Shown here: piece by piece, positions 16,495 to 25,563 of the stretch
Position numbering within the stretch: position 1 is the first letter of the stretch
Layout of the letters: each line of letters starts with the position of its first letter
Source of the DNA: Bordetella parapertussis
Lineage (GTDB): Bacteria; Pseudomonadota; Gammaproteobacteria; Burkholderiales; Burkholderiaceae_C
DNA: 64,000 nt
Direction: 5' to 3'
Assembly: GCA_945878355.1 (NCBI GenBank)
Contig: CAMCTC010000012.1
Location: forward strand, 1 to 64,000
The notes under the pieces: model-generated
Told to the model about the DNA's origin: nothing
What the model saw: the letters and a program-made list of their open reading frames with translations, nothing else
Database searches by the model: none
Translations under genes and position numbers: made by a program

Positions 16495-17709
16495 ATGACC
16501 CCGCACTTTCCTATCTACCTTGACTACGGCGCCACCACGCCGGTGGACCCCCGCGTCGTCGATGCGATGATTCCCTGGTTGCGCGAGCACTTTGGCAACC
16601 CCGCTTCACGCAGCCATGCCTGGGGCTGGGAGGCCGAAGCCGTCGTTGAGAAATCACGCGAGCAAGTGGCCGCACTGATCAACGCCGATCCGCGCGAGAT
16701 TGTCTGGACCAGCGGCGCGACCGAGTCGATCAATCTCGCGCTCAAAGGCGCGGCGCAGTTCTACAAGAGCCGCGGCAAGCACATCGTCACGCTCAAGACC
16801 GAGCACAAGGCCACGCTCGACAGCGTGCGTGAGTTGGAGCGCCAGGGATTCGACGCGACCTACCTCGATGTGCAGGACAACGGCCTGGTCGACCTTGACA
16901 AGTTCAAGGACGCGCTGCGCCCCGACACCATCCTGGCATCGGTGCTGCTCGTCAACAACGAGATCGGGGTGATCCAGGACATCGTCGCGATCGGCAAGCT
17001 GTGCCGCGAGCGCGGCATCATCTTCCACGTCGACGCGGCGCAAGCCACTGGCAAGATCGCGATCGACATGGCCGAGTTGCCGGTCGACCTGCTGAGCATG
17101 TCGGCCCACAAGACCTACGGCCCCAAGGGCGTTGGCGCGCTGTACGTGCGGCGCAAACCCCGCGTGCGGCTGGAGGCTCAGATGCACGGTGGCGGCCACG
17201 AGCGCGGCATGCGATCGGGCACGCTGCCCACCCACCAGTGCGTGGGCATGGGCGTGGCCTTCGCGATCGCGCAGGCCGAGATGGGCACCGAGCAGGAGCG
17301 AATCCGCATGCTGCACCACAAGCTGCTGGCCGGGCTGAACGGCATCGAGCAGGTGTTCGTCAACGGCGACCTCGAGCGCCGGGTGCCGCACAACCTCAAC
17401 ATCTCGTTCAACTATGTCGAGGGCGAGTCGCTGATCATGGGCGTCAAGGGCTTGGCCGTGTCTTCGGGCTCGGCCTGCACCTCGGCCAGCCTGGAGCCCA
17501 GCTATGTGCTGCGCGCGCTGGGTCGCAGCGACGAACTTGCGCACTCGAGCTTGCGCATGACGATTGGCCGCTTCACCACCGAGGCCGAGATCGACTACGC
17601 CGTCGAGACCCTGAAAGACCAGGTGGCCAGGCTGCGCGAGCTCTCGCCGCTGTGGGACATGTACCGCGATGGCATCGACATCAGCAGCATCCAATGGGCT
17701 GCGCATTGA
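16495..17709 (+). CDS. iscS: IscS cysteine desulfurase
   Basis: 404 residues, the standard length. PLP lysine is Lys206 in [10 protein letters not shown], and the mobile catalytic loop has Cys328 in S-S-G-S-A-C-T-S-A, the same numbering as E. coli IscS. It takes sulfur from cysteine and delivers it to IscU, tRNA-thiolating enzymes and others. The ATG at 16495 lies 43 bases after iscR; a purine-rich ribosome site is not obvious. Confidence 0.97.
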   Translation: MTPHFPIYLDYGATTPVDPRVVDAMIPWLREHFGNPASRSHAWGWEAEAVVEKSREQVAALINADPREIVWTSGATESINLALKGAAQFYKSRGKHIVTLKTEHKATLDSVRELERQGFDATYLDVQDNGLVDLDKFKDALRPDTILASVLLVNNEIGVIQDIVAIGKLCRERGIIFHVDAAQATGKIAIDMAELPVDLLSMSAHKTYGPKGVGALYVRRKPRVRLEAQMHGGGHERGMRSGTLPTHQCVGMGVAFAIAQAEMGTEQERIRMLHHKLLAGLNGIEQVFVNGDLERRVPHNLNISFNYVEGESLIMGVKGLAVSSGSACTSASLEPSYVLRALGRSDELAHSSLRMTIGRFTTEAEIDYAVETLKDQVARLRELSPLWDMYRDGIDISSIQWAAH

Positions 17710-17714
17710 CAGGG

Positions 17715-17772
17715 CTCACCCCCGCAGCGCCTTGGGCGCTTGCTGGCAAGGGGTGAGGACGCTGGTTTTTTT
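17715..17772 (+). terminator. Terminator- or attenuator-like hairpin between iscS and iscU
   Basis: CTCACCCC (17715-17722) pairs with GGGGTGAG (17750-17757), enclosing a second stem AGCGCC-TTG-GGCGCT (17726-17740). Seven T residues follow at 17766-17772, eight bases after the stem. The large inner loop and the gap before the T run make it a weaker terminator than the one after iscA. It could reduce or process the transcript between iscS and iscU. Confidence 0.5.
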
Positions 17773-17791
17773 GTGAATTTTGGAGATTGAC

Positions 17792-18208
17792 ATGGCATAC
17801 AGCGACAAGGTCATCGACCACTACGAAAATCCGCGCAACGTCGGCGCTTTCGACAAGGGTGACGATTCGGTGGGCACCGGCATGGTCGGCGCACCGGCTT
17901 GCGGCGACGTGATGAAGCTGCAGATCAAGGTCAACCCGGCCACCGGTCTGATCGAGGACGCACGGTTCAAGACCTACGGCTGTGGATCGGCGATCGCCAG
18001 CAGCTCCTTGGTCACCGAATGGATCAAGGGCAAGACCCTGGACCAGGCGCTCGAGATCAAGAACACCAACATCGCCGAAGAGCTGGCGCTGCCGCCGGTC
18101 AAGATCCACTGCTCTATCCTGGCCGAGGACGCGATCAAGGCGGCGGTGCAGGACTACAAGTCGCGCCACGCCGAAGCCTCTGCGGCGCAGCCCGCCACGG
18201 CGCACTGA
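17792..18208 (+). CDS. iscU: IscU iron-sulfur cluster scaffold
   Basis: 138 residues. Cluster ligands Cys37 (A-P-A-C-G-D with the neighbouring Asp39), Cys64 (T-Y-G-C-G-S) and Cys107 (K-I-H-C-S) are present, and L-P-P-V-K at 100-104 is the motif recognised by the chaperone HscA. Clusters are built here from IscS sulfur and then passed on. TGGAG precedes the ATG at 17792. The tail after residue 125 is Ala-rich and slightly longer than in E. coli. Confidence 0.97.
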   Translation: MAYSDKVIDHYENPRNVGAFDKGDDSVGTGMVGAPACGDVMKLQIKVNPATGLIEDARFKTYGCGSAIASSSLVTEWIKGKTLDQALEIKNTNIAEELALPPVKIHCSILAEDAIKAAVQDYKSRHAEASAAQPATAH

Positions 18209-18210
18209 CC

Positions 18211-18534
18211 ATGGCGGTGACCTTGTCCGAAGCCGCGGCGCGCCATGTGTCGCGCTACATCAGCAAGCGCGGCAAAGGCGTTGGCGTGCGTCTGGGCGTG
18301 CGCACCACCGGCTGTTCGGGCTTGGCCTACAAGCTCGAATACGCCGACGACATCGCGCCAGAAGACCATGTGTTCGAGGTCCACGGCATCAAGGTGATGA
18401 TCGACCCCAAGAGCCTGCCTTACCTCGACGGCACCGAACTCGATTTCGTCCGCGAGGGTCTGAACGAAGGCTTCAAGTTTCACAACCCGCGCGAGAAAGA
18501 CCGCTGCGGCTGCGGAGAGTCGTTCCGCGTCTGA
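18211..18534 (+). CDS. iscA: IscA A-type iron-sulfur carrier
   Basis: 107 residues with the three invariant cysteines: Cys35 in T-G-C-S-G, and Cys99 and Cys101 in the C-terminal C-G-C-G-E-S-F. It carries iron or clusters from the scaffold to target proteins. It starts two bases after the iscU stop, so it is probably translationally coupled. A strong terminator-like hairpin follows. Confidence 0.97.
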   Translation: MAVTLSEAAARHVSRYISKRGKGVGVRLGVRTTGCSGLAYKLEYADDIAPEDHVFEVHGIKVMIDPKSLPYLDGTELDFVREGLNEGFKFHNPREKDRCGCGESFRV

Positions 18535-18554
18535 CCCACCGATCGGTTTCCAAC

Positions 18555-18589
18555 AAGGCGCGGTGACGAGTCCACCGCGCCTTTGTTTT
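18555..18589 (+). terminator. Rho-independent terminator after iscA
   Basis: AAGGCGCGGTG (18555-18565) pairs perfectly with CACCGCGCCTT (18573-18583) across a 7-base loop, and TGTTTT follows. An 11-bp GC-rich stem with a T-rich tail is a convincing intrinsic terminator. It separates iscRSUA from hscBA-fdx, which in E. coli are one operon. Confidence 0.75.
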
Positions 18590-18642
18590 GATCGATTGGC
18601 CTGGGCTTTCGACCTGCCGACCCACCACCTGTTCACCCTCGC

Positions 18643-19167
18643 ATGCAACTCGCAGACGACGACTTCACGCTGTTTGGCCTGCCGCAGCGCTTCGCGCTGG
18701 ACCGCCAAGCGCTCGACGCCTGCTGGCGCGCGCTGCAGTCGAAAGTCCACCCCGACCGCTTTGCCAGCGAGGGTGCTGCGGCGCAGCGTCTGGCGATGCA
18801 GTGGGCCGTGCGGGTCAACCAGGCTTACCAGCGCCTGAAAGACCCGCTGGCCCGCGGCGCCTATCTGTGTGAGCTGCGCGGCGCACCGATCCAGGCCGAG
18901 AACAACACCGCGATGCCGGTGCCTTTTCTGATGCAGCAGATGGCCTGGCGCGAAGCGCTCGATGAGGCCCATGACATCGCCGCGGTCGAGCAACTCGACC
19001 AGGCGGTGGCGGCTGACGAGGCCGGTTTGCTGGCTGAGCTCGGCCGCACGCTAGACCGCGAGGGCGAGCCCGACAATGCGGCTGCAGCCCAGCAAGTGCG
19101 CGCGCTGATGTTCGTCGCACGCTTTCGCGCCGACATCGGCCGCCGGCTGGAGGCGCTCGACGCCTGA
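18643..19167 (+). CDS. hscB: HscB, J-domain co-chaperone for cluster transfer
   Basis: 174 residues. The J domain has H-P-D at 36-38 in K-V-H-P-D-R-F, and the C-terminal helical domain that binds IscU follows. HscB brings IscU to HscA and stimulates its ATPase. The ATG is 54 bases after the terminator-like hairpin, so a separate promoter or read-through is needed; I see no clear promoter. Confidence 0.95.
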   Translation: MQLADDDFTLFGLPQRFALDRQALDACWRALQSKVHPDRFASEGAAAQRLAMQWAVRVNQAYQRLKDPLARGAYLCELRGAPIQAENNTAMPVPFLMQQMAWREALDEAHDIAAVEQLDQAVAADEAGLLAELGRTLDREGEPDNAAAAQQVRALMFVARFRADIGRRLEALDA

Positions 19168-19203
19168 TACCGCAACTTACCGATCCCGAATCGACCTCTC
19201 GCC

Positions 19204-21060
19204 ATGGCCTTGCTGCAACTCTCAGAACCTGGGCAGACGCCCGACCCGCACAGCCGCCGAATCGCCGTGGGCATAGACCTGGGCACCACCCATTCGCTGG
19301 TGGCCGCGGTTCGCCATGGTGTTGCTGAATGCCTGCCCGACGCCCAGGGTCGCAGCCTGTTGCCGTCGGTGGTGCGATACCTCGAGGGCAGCGGCCGACA
19401 GATTGGCTTCGACGCCCAGGCCTTGCAAGCCGAGGACCCGGAGAACACGGTGGTCAGCGTCAAGCGCCTGATGGGTCGCGGGCTGGCCGACGTCAAAGGC
19501 CACCGAGCGCTGCCTTACCGCTTTGTCGACCAGCCCGGCATGGTCGCGATCGACACCCGCCAGGGTGTGAAGACGCCGGTCGAGGTGTCGGCCGAGATCC
19601 TGGCCACGCTGCGTTACCGCGCTGAGGACAGCTTCAACGATGACTTGTTCGGTGCGGTGATCACCGTGCCGGCTTATTTCGATGATGCCCAGCGCCAAGC
19701 CACCAAGGACGCCGCGCAGCTGGCCGGGCTGAACGTGCTGCGGCTGATCAACGAGCCCACCGCCGCTGCGGTGGCTTACGGGCTGGACAACGCCAGCGAG
19801 GGCTTGTACGCGGTCTACGACCTGGGCGGCGGTACCTTCGACATCTCGCTGCTGCGCTTGTCGCGCGGCGTGTTCGAGGTGGTGGCCACCGGTGGCGACG
19901 CGGCGCTCGGCGGCGACGATTTCGACCAGGTGTTGGCCGACTGGGCGCTGGCGCAGGCCGGGCGCACCGTGGCATCGGCGCACGACAAGCGCGCGCTGCT
20001 GGTGGCTGCTCGCGCCGCCAAAGAGGCGCTGACCGATGCGCCGCAGGCCACGCTTGGCTGCACACTGGGCGGGCATTTACTCGAAGTGCTGGTCAAGCGC
20101 GAGCAGTTCGATGCGCTGACTCGGCCGCTGGTCGATCGCACGCTGGCGGCGGTGCGCAAGGTGCTGCGCGACGCCAAGCTCAAGCGCGATGAGGTGGCTG
20201 GCGTCGTGATGGTCGGCGGTTCGACCCGCATGCCCCAGGTGCAGGCGGCAGTGGGCGAGCTGTTCGGCCGCCCGCCGCTGACCAATCTGAACCCCGACGA
20301 GGTGGTCGCGGTGGGCGCAGCGATCCAGGCCAACGCGCTGGCCGGCAATGCGCGCGACGGCGAACTGCTGTTGCTCGATGTGATCCCACTGTCACTGGGG
20401 CTGGAGACCATGGGTGGGCTGGTCGAGCGGGTGATCGAGCGCAACACGACGATCCCGGTGGCCAAGGCGCAGGACTTCACGACCTTCAAGGACGGCCAGA
20501 CCGCGATGGCCATCCATGTGCTGCAGGGCGAGCGCGAGCTGGTGGCCGACTGCCGATCGCTGGCGCGCTTTGAGCTGCGCGGCATCCCGGCCATGGTGGC
20601 CGGTGCGGCGCGAATCCGTGTCAGCTTCCAGGTCGATGCCGACGGACTGCTCAGCGTCTCGGCGCGCGAGATGGGGTCTGGCGTCGAGGCCTCGGTGATC
20701 GTCAAGCCCAGCTACGGGCTGGCCGACGACCAGATCACGACGATGCTGCAAGACGGCTTTGCCAGCGCCGAGACCGACATGGTGGCGCGGCGTTTGCGCG
20801 AAGCCCGGGTCGAGGCCGAGCGCATGACATTGGCCACCCGCGCCGCATTGGCTGCCGACGGTGAGCTGCTTGCCGAGGGCGAGCGCGAAGCCATCGAATC
20901 GCTGCTGGTCGACCTGGCGCGCATCGCCGCAGGCATAGACCACGCAGCAATCGACAGCGCGGTCGAGCGCCTGGCCGAAGGCACCGAAGGATTTGCCGCT
21001 GCGCGAATGAACCGCGGCATCCAGGCTGCGCTCACCGGCCGCCAGATCAACGACATCTGA
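19204..21060 (+). CDS. hscA: HscA, Hsp70-type chaperone for iron-sulfur proteins
   Basis: 618 residues, the family length. ATPase motifs [22 protein letters not shown] and [10 protein letters not shown] are clear, followed by the substrate-binding domain from about residue 390. It releases clusters from IscU bound through L-P-P-V-K. It lies 36 bases after hscB. Confidence 0.97.
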   Translation: MALLQLSEPGQTPDPHSRRIAVGIDLGTTHSLVAAVRHGVAECLPDAQGRSLLPSVVRYLEGSGRQIGFDAQALQAEDPENTVVSVKRLMGRGLADVKGHRALPYRFVDQPGMVAIDTRQGVKTPVEVSAEILATLRYRAEDSFNDDLFGAVITVPAYFDDAQRQATKDAAQLAGLNVLRLINEPTAAAVAYGLDNASEGLYAVYDLGGGTFDISLLRLSRGVFEVVATGGDAALGGDDFDQVLADWALAQAGRTVASAHDKRALLVAARAAKEALTDAPQATLGCTLGGHLLEVLVKREQFDALTRPLVDRTLAAVRKVLRDAKLKRDEVAGVVMVGGSTRMPQVQAAVGELFGRPPLTNLNPDEVVAVGAAIQANALAGNARDGELLLLDVIPLSLGLETMGGLVERVIERNTTIPVAKAQDFTTFKDGQTAMAIHVLQGERELVADCRSLARFELRGIPAMVAGAARIRVSFQVDADGLLSVSAREMGSGVEASVIVKPSYGLADDQITTMLQDGFASAETDMVARRLREARVEAERMTLATRAALAADGELLAEGEREAIESLLVDLARIAAGIDHAAIDSAVERLAEGTEGFAAARMNRGIQAALTGRQINDI

Positions 21061-21109
21061 GGGTATGAATCTTTCTGCTGCGCACACCGATCTCGGGCCT
21101 GCGCTGCTC

Positions 21110-21127
21110 GCCGTACGGGTGTACGGC
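21110..21127. other. Perfect hairpin between hscA and fdx
   Basis: GCCGTAC and GTACGGC form a perfect 7-bp stem with the loop GGGT in the 148-bp gap between hscA and fdx. There is no T run, so it is more likely an RNA processing or stability element than a terminator. No other feature is seen in this gap. Confidence 0.45.
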
Positions 21128-21208
21128 TGTGCCGCTCGACCCAATCTCGGCGCGCTCGCGACGAAATCTTCACACTCTCAGCACCGACATTGCCAAGGTT
21201 AAGACTCC

Positions 21209-21547
21209 ATGCCCGTCATCAAGATCCTGCCCCACGCCGAACTCTGCCCGCAGGGCCGCGCGATCACCGCGGCCCGTGGCACCTCGATTTGCGAGGCCTT
21301 GCTCGAGAACGGCGTGGCGATCGAGCATGCCTGCGACATGAGCTGCGCCTGCACCACCTGCCATGTGATCGTGCGCGAGGGCTTGCGCTCGCTCGGCGAG
21401 ATGGACGAGACCGAAGAGGACCTGCTCGACCGTGCCTGGGGCCTGGAACCCGATTCGCGGTTGAGCTGCCAAGCCATCCTGGCCGACACCGACCTGACGA
21501 TCGAGATCCCGAAGTACACGATCAACCACGCGCGCGAGAACCACTGA
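21209..21547 (+). CDS. fdx: ISC-type [2Fe-2S] ferredoxin
   Basis: 112 residues with ligands Cys42, Cys48, Cys51 and Cys87 in the C-x5-C-x2-C...C pattern of the adrenodoxin-like ISC ferredoxin, and an extra Cys46. It supplies electrons for cluster assembly on IscU. It closes the isc cluster; the next gene is convergent, only 29 bases away. Confidence 0.95.
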   Translation: MPVIKILPHAELCPQGRAITAARGTSICEALLENGVAIEHACDMSCACTTCHVIVREGLRSLGEMDETEEDLLDRAWGLEPDSRLSCQAILADTDLTIEIPKYTINHARENH

Positions 21548-21576
21548 CGCGCACGCAGGCTCGCCAAGCGTCAGCG

Positions 21577-22752
21577 CTAGGGCAGGGCGGCCGCCTTGTT
21601 GTCGCGCAGGAAGCCCAGCAGCAAGTGGTTCACCGCCTCGGGCTGCTCTTGCTGGACCCAGTGGCCTGCGCCGTCGATCAGGTGGCAGCCTTGCAGCTGG
21701 GTGCAGGCACGGGTCTGCATCGCCTCGAAAGCGCCCGGGTTCTGGTAGACGCCCCAGTCGCTGCGGCCGGCGATGAACAGCGCTGGCACCTCGATCTTCA
21801 GGCCTGAGAACAGCTGCAACTCGGACGCGAAGTTTGCCGCGGTTCGGCAGCGATACCACAGCAGCCCGCCCTGGAAACCGGTTCGCTGGTACTCGGTCGC
21901 ATAGACGCCCAATTCATGCTCGGTCAACCAGCCGCAGGCCGCGATCTCGGCCGCGCTCGGCATCTCGTCGGCGACGGTCTCGGCCATGCCGCGCGCCAGG
22001 TCCATGATGTAGTAGGTGGGCATCTTGGCCAGCTCAGCCGCGCTCATGGACGCCAGCGGCTGAGGCTGGTTGCCCGGCCAGTCGGCGCTCTTGTGGTGGT
22101 AGTAGGCGCGCAGCATCGCGTGCACCCCTTGCGGGCAGCGCCACAGGTCGGCGTTGGCCTCAGGGCTGGCGTAATACCACTGGTAGTGCTTGCGCGGACG
22201 CGGCAGCGCTGCCAACTCGGTGAGCAGTTGGTCGATGGTCGTTGTGGGGCGTTGCGGCTGGCCCTGCGCCGTGGCCAGAGGCAGCGGCGGCGGCCCGCCG
22301 AAGGGTGCGCTCATCAGCACCACCGACCTGAACACATCGGGCCGAACCAGCGCACACCAGGCTGCGACCGGCGAGCCGAAATCGTGTCCGACCACAGCGT
22401 CCACTGAGCGCACGCCGATGGCGGCCAGCAAGCCCATCGCATCGCGCACCAGGTTGAGCATTCCGAAGCTGCCGAGGGCGGCCGGGTCTGCGTCGTCCCA
22501 GCCTGTGGTGCGCCCGTAGCCGCGCTGATCGGGCGCGATCACGTGGTAGCCCGCGGCAGCGATCTCGGGCATCAGCTTGCGCCAGCTGTAGGCCAGCTCC
22601 GGGAAGCCGTGCAGCAACAGCACGCAGGGTCGGCCCGGTGTCTCATGCCCGGCCTCTAGCAGGTGCATGTTCAGGCCGTTGACCTTGGGCACAAAGCGGC
22701 TGCGGATGCCTGCGGGCAGCAAGCCGGGGTCCAGAACGGCGGGGTCGGTCAT
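21577..22752 (-). CDS. Alpha/beta hydrolase, epoxide-hydrolase type
   Basis: 391 residues from the ATG at 22752. The oxyanion motif H-G-F-P-E occurs near the start, and the nucleophile elbow is G-H-D-F-G-S with aspartate instead of serine, the mark of epoxide hydrolases and haloalkane dehalogenases. D-Q-R-G-Y-G-R-T and a late G-A-G-H-W-V-Q-Q supply the rest of the fold and the catalytic His. Epoxide hydrolase is likelier than dehalogenase from the H-G-F-P-E motif. The substrate is unknown and no related pathway is adjacent. Confidence 0.85.
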   Translation of the reverse strand: MTDPAVLDPGLLPAGIRSRFVPKVNGLNMHLLEAGHETPGRPCVLLLHGFPELAYSWRKLMPEIAAAGYHVIAPDQRGYGRTTGWDDADPAALGSFGMLNLVRDAMGLLAAIGVRSVDAVVGHDFGSPVAAWCALVRPDVFRSVVLMSAPFGGPPPLPLATAQGQPQRPTTTIDQLLTELAALPRPRKHYQWYYASPEANADLWRCPQGVHAMLRAYYHHKSADWPGNQPQPLASMSAAELAKMPTYYIMDLARGMAETVADEMPSAAEIAACGWLTEHELGVYATEYQRTGFQGGLLWYRCRTAANFASELQLFSGLKIEVPALFIAGRSDWGVYQNPGAFEAMQTRACTQLQGCHLIDGAGHWVQQEQPEAVNHLLLGFLRDNKAAALP

Positions 22753-22912
22753 CGTGTTGGTTCTTTCATGAAGATGGCCGCGCCATGCTGGCTGGGCGCG
22801 GGTCCATGGGGAGTCCGATTGTCTAGCCCTGTCGGTCTGGACCTGTCGCGCTTGCGATATCAAACCCAACACAGTTAGCCGAAATTTTGAATAAATATTG
22901 TAGAATTTTGCG

Positions 22913-23164
22913 ATGGACAAGCTATTTTCAGGCCGCAGCATCGGCATCTCCGAACTGCGTGAGGCGCCTGGCCGGGCCTTCGCGCAGGCTGGCGACGAGG
23001 CCGTCGTGGTGCTCAACCACAACCAGCCCGCGGGCTACATCCTGTCGAACAGCCTGATGGCACGCCTGATGGATCAACTCGCCGACCGGGTCGTCAGCGA
23101 CAAGGCGCGTGAGCGCATGCCGTCGTTGGCATCGGCGCGCAAGATCTCGTTCGATGAGTTATGA
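22913..23164 (+). CDS. Antitoxin, Phd/YefM (StbD-like) family
   Basis: 83 residues. The pattern I-S-E-L-R-E-A-P, then V-V-V-L-N-H-N-Q-P-A-G-Y-I-L, is that of Phd/YefM DNA-binding antitoxins of the StbD type. It overlaps the RelE-like toxin gene by 11 bases. The DNA just upstream is strikingly AT-rich for this genome, with a possible -10 box TAGAAT at 22901-22906, which suggests acquired DNA. The antitoxin would neutralise the toxin and repress the pair. Confidence 0.88.
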   Translation: MDKLFSGRSIGISELREAPGRAFAQAGDEAVVVLNHNQPAGYILSNSLMARLMDQLADRVVSDKARERMPSLASARKISFDEL

Positions 23165-23435
23165 GTTGGCGATCGATCCGCTGGCCGAACGCGAGTGGGG
23201 TCGGCTCGATGGCGCGGTTCGAAAGCGCTTCAAACAAAAGCTGCTGACCGAGCGACTGCTCGTGCCGCGGGTGGCCAAGGACGCTTTGCACGGCTTGGCC
23301 GACACTTACAAGATCAAGATCACGTCGCCGCAATATCGACTCGCTTACCACGTCGATGACCAGGCGCTGGTGCTGACCATCTTGGCCATCAGCACGCGCG
23401 ACGATGTCTACGAATTGCTCAAATCGCACAAATAG
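23154..23435 (+). CDS. Toxin, RelE/ParE (StbE-like) family
   Basis: 93 residues from the ATG at 23154, inside the end of the antitoxin gene. It shows L-A-E-R-E-W, K-D-A-L-H-G-L and Y-R-L-A-Y-H-V-D-D-Q, the core of RelE/StbE toxins, which usually cleave mRNA at the ribosome. Its 3' end faces tolA, 29 bases away, at the place where tolB would normally follow tolA. Confidence 0.88.
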   Translation: MSYELAIDPLAEREWGRLDGAVRKRFKQKLLTERLLVPRVAKDALHGLADTYKIKITSPQYRLAYHVDDQALVLTILAISTRDDVYELLKSHK

Positions 23436-23464
23436 GTTTTCAGCATCAACCGCCCAGCCAACCC

Positions 23465-24358
23465 TCATTCCTGGCGCGGAAACACCAGAATCATCGTCGG
23501 CAGGATCTGCCCGTTGTCCAGCGGCAGCTTGGCCGTGCGGTCGATGGCTCGCAGCACGGTGTCGTCCCAGACCGGGTTGCCGCTGGTCTTGATGATGCGG
23601 CGGCCGACGATGCTGCCGTCGGGTGCGCAGCGGACTTCGACCTCGGCGATCGGGTTGCCGACGACCTCTTGGGTCAGCACGATGTTGGGTTTGATCCTGG
23701 CCTTGATGCGGCCTGCATAGGCCGCCGACGGCGCGGCATCGCGCGCAGCGTTGCCGGTGGCATTGGCCGCGCCTGTGGCGCCAGCCTGACCCAGCATGCG
23801 CTTGAGGTTCTCCTCGCGCAACTTGGCGGTGTTTGCATCCTGCAGCGCAGCCTCTTTGGCCTGTTTGCGCTGGTCTTCAAGAGCGGCCTGGCGCTGCGCA
23901 ATTTTCTCGTCGGCCAGGCGTTTGTCTTCGGCCGCTTTCTTCAACAGCAAGGCCTTTTCCTGGGCGCGCTTTTCGCGCTCGGCGGCCTCGCGCGCAGCCT
24001 GCTGTTCTTTTTTGCGTTTTGCGGCCTTCTCCAGCGCGATCTCGGCGTCCCGATCGGCCTCGACCGGCTTGGGTGGTACCGGCTTGGGCGGCGCGGGCTC
24101 GGGGCGGCGCTCGGGCGGTGGCGGTGCCGGCGTCGGGGCTGGCGTCGGGGCTGGCGTCGGGGCCGGTGCCGCCACCTGGGGCACGGCGGCCCAGAGTTCG
24201 GCGCTGGCAAGCACATCGGGCTGCGGCAGCCGCCAGTTCAGCCCCAGCGCCAGCGCGCCGACCAACCCGCCGTGCGCCAGCAGCGCCAGCAAGGCACCCA
24301 GGCCCAGCCTGGCGTCTGCGCGAGGCAGCAGCGCGTCACGCGCAAGCGCTGCTGGCAC
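23465..24358 (-). CDS. tolA: TolA, periplasm-spanning protein of the Tol-Pal system
   Basis: 297 residues: one N-terminal membrane helix (about 19-40), a Pro/Ala-Pro-Thr repeat, a long charged Ala/Lys/Glu-rich helical region (about 100-200) and a C-terminal TonB-like domain with N-P-I-A-E-V-E-V and G-N-P-V-W-D-D-T-V-L-R-A-I. It connects the inner-membrane TolQR motor to TolB/Pal. The gene is 2 bases after tolR. tolB and pal do not follow. Confidence 0.94.
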   Translation of the reverse strand: MPAALARDALLPRADARLGLGALLALLAHGGLVGALALGLNWRLPQPDVLASAELWAAVPQVAAPAPTPAPTPAPTPAPPPPERRPEPAPPKPVPPKPVEADRDAEIALEKAAKRKKEQQAAREAAEREKRAQEKALLLKKAAEDKRLADEKIAQRQAALEDQRKQAKEAALQDANTAKLREENLKRMLGQAGATGAANATGNAARDAAPSAAYAGRIKARIKPNIVLTQEVVGNPIAEVEVRCAPDGSIVGRRIIKTSGNPVWDDTVLRAIDRTAKLPLDNGQILPTMILVFPRQE

Positions 24359-24360
24359 CG

Positions 24361-24786
24361 TCAGCCGCCCTGGCGCACCGACAGGCCGATGCGTGCGATG
24401 CCGGCGCGCTGCAGCACGTCCATCGCGCGCACCACCTGTTCGTACTTCACCGACTTGTCGGCCGAGATCACCACCGGCACCTGCGGGTTGCCGGCTTGCA
24501 GCTTCTGGACCGCCGCTGCCAGGCCAGACACCGTGGTGGGCTGCGGGTCAGCGCCGTCCAGACGAAGTCGCAGCTTTTCGTCAATGCCGACAATGACCTC
24601 GACCACGCTGGTCGGCCGGTTCGCGGCCTTGCCCACGCTGGGCAGTTCGACGAGGCCGGTGGTGATCAGCGGCGCGGTGACCATGAAGATGATCAGCAAC
24701 ACCAGCATCACGTCGATGAACGGCACCATGTTCATCTCGGCGATCGCGCGGCGGCCTCTGCGGCCTCTGGAGACAACGGCTGCCAT
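24361..24786 (-). CDS. tolR: TolR, ExbD-like motor subunit
   Basis: 141 residues. A single N-terminal membrane segment contains the proton-path aspartate in N-M-V-P-F-I-D-V-M-L-V-L-L. The periplasmic domain ends with the ExbD/TolR strand pattern. It works with TolQ to harness the proton gradient for outer-membrane constriction during division. It lies 6 bases after tolQ. Confidence 0.95.
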   Translation of the reverse strand: MAAVVSRGRRGRRAIAEMNMVPFIDVMLVLLIIFMVTAPLITTGLVELPSVGKAANRPTSVVEVIVGIDEKLRLRLDGADPQPTTVSGLAAAVQKLQAGNPQVPVVISADKSVKYEQVVRAMDVLQRAGIARIGLSVRQGG

Positions 24787-24792
24787 GGCAGC

Positions 24793-25479
24793 CTACCTCG
24801 CGGGCGCAGGCGCCTGGGCGGCGTTGCGCTGCAGGATGTTGGAGAACTCCTCGATGAAGCTCTCGAGCTGGGTCGCGATGCGGTCGATGTCGCGCGCAAA
24901 CCGGTTGTAGGCCACGACGGCGGGGATCGCCGCGAACAAGCCGATCGCGGTGGCCACCAGCGCCTCGGCGATGCCTGGCGCGACGGTGGCCAGCGTGACC
25001 TGCTGCACATTGGACAGGCCGACGAACGCATGCATGATGCCCCAGACCGTGCCGAACAATCCCACGTAAGGGCTGACCGAGGCGACGCTGGCGAGGAACC
25101 CGACATTGCCCTCGATCGCGTCGAGCTCGCGCTGCAGGCTGGCGCGCATCGCGCGGCGGGCGCCGTCGAGCTGGCCTTGGGCGTCGAGCCGGCGCTCGCG
25201 CAGCTTGAGAAACTCGCGCATGCCGCTGGCGAAGATGCGCTCCAGCGTCGCGCTGTGCTGGTTGGCGCTGGCGCTGGCGTACAGGTCGTTGAGGTTCTTG
25301 CCCGACCAGAAAGACTGCTCGAAATCGTCGTTGTCACGGCGCAGCCTGCGCAGGCCGAAGAGCTTGTTGAAGATCACGCTCCAACTCGCCAGCGAGGTCA
25401 GCAGCAAGCCGGCGATCACCAACTGCACCACGAAGCCGGCGTGCAGCACCAGCGTGATGATTGAGAAATCCTGGTTCAT
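24793..25479 (-). CDS. tolQ: TolQ, MotA/ExbB-family proton-channel subunit
   Basis: 228 residues with three membrane helices. The MotA/ExbB motif appears in G-L-F-G-T-V-W-G-I-M-H-A-F and in the following A-P-G-I-A-E-A-L-V-A-T-A-I-G-L-F-A-A-I-P-A helix. It starts the tolQRA run. The usual upstream thioesterase ybgC is absent; an aminotransferase gene ends 84 bases before it. Confidence 0.95.
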   Translation of the reverse strand: MNQDFSIITLVLHAGFVVQLVIAGLLLTSLASWSVIFNKLFGLRRLRRDNDDFEQSFWSGKNLNDLYASASANQHSATLERIFASGMREFLKLRERRLDAQGQLDGARRAMRASLQRELDAIEGNVGFLASVASVSPYVGLFGTVWGIMHAFVGLSNVQQVTLATVAPGIAEALVATAIGLFAAIPAVVAYNRFARDIDRIATQLESFIEEFSNILQRNAAQAPAPAR

Positions 25480-25563
25480 GGTGTGGCGCTCCTGGGGGTC
25501 AGCGTCGGGGTCGGCCGCTGGGGCGGGAAGGGTGGTGGCTTGGAGCCCTTGCTTGCATTGGGT

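Noticed and set aside
23833..25464. 543-codon frame opposite tolA-tolR-tolQ
   Set aside because: The tol genes are clear on the other strand; this frame spans three genes without a fold.
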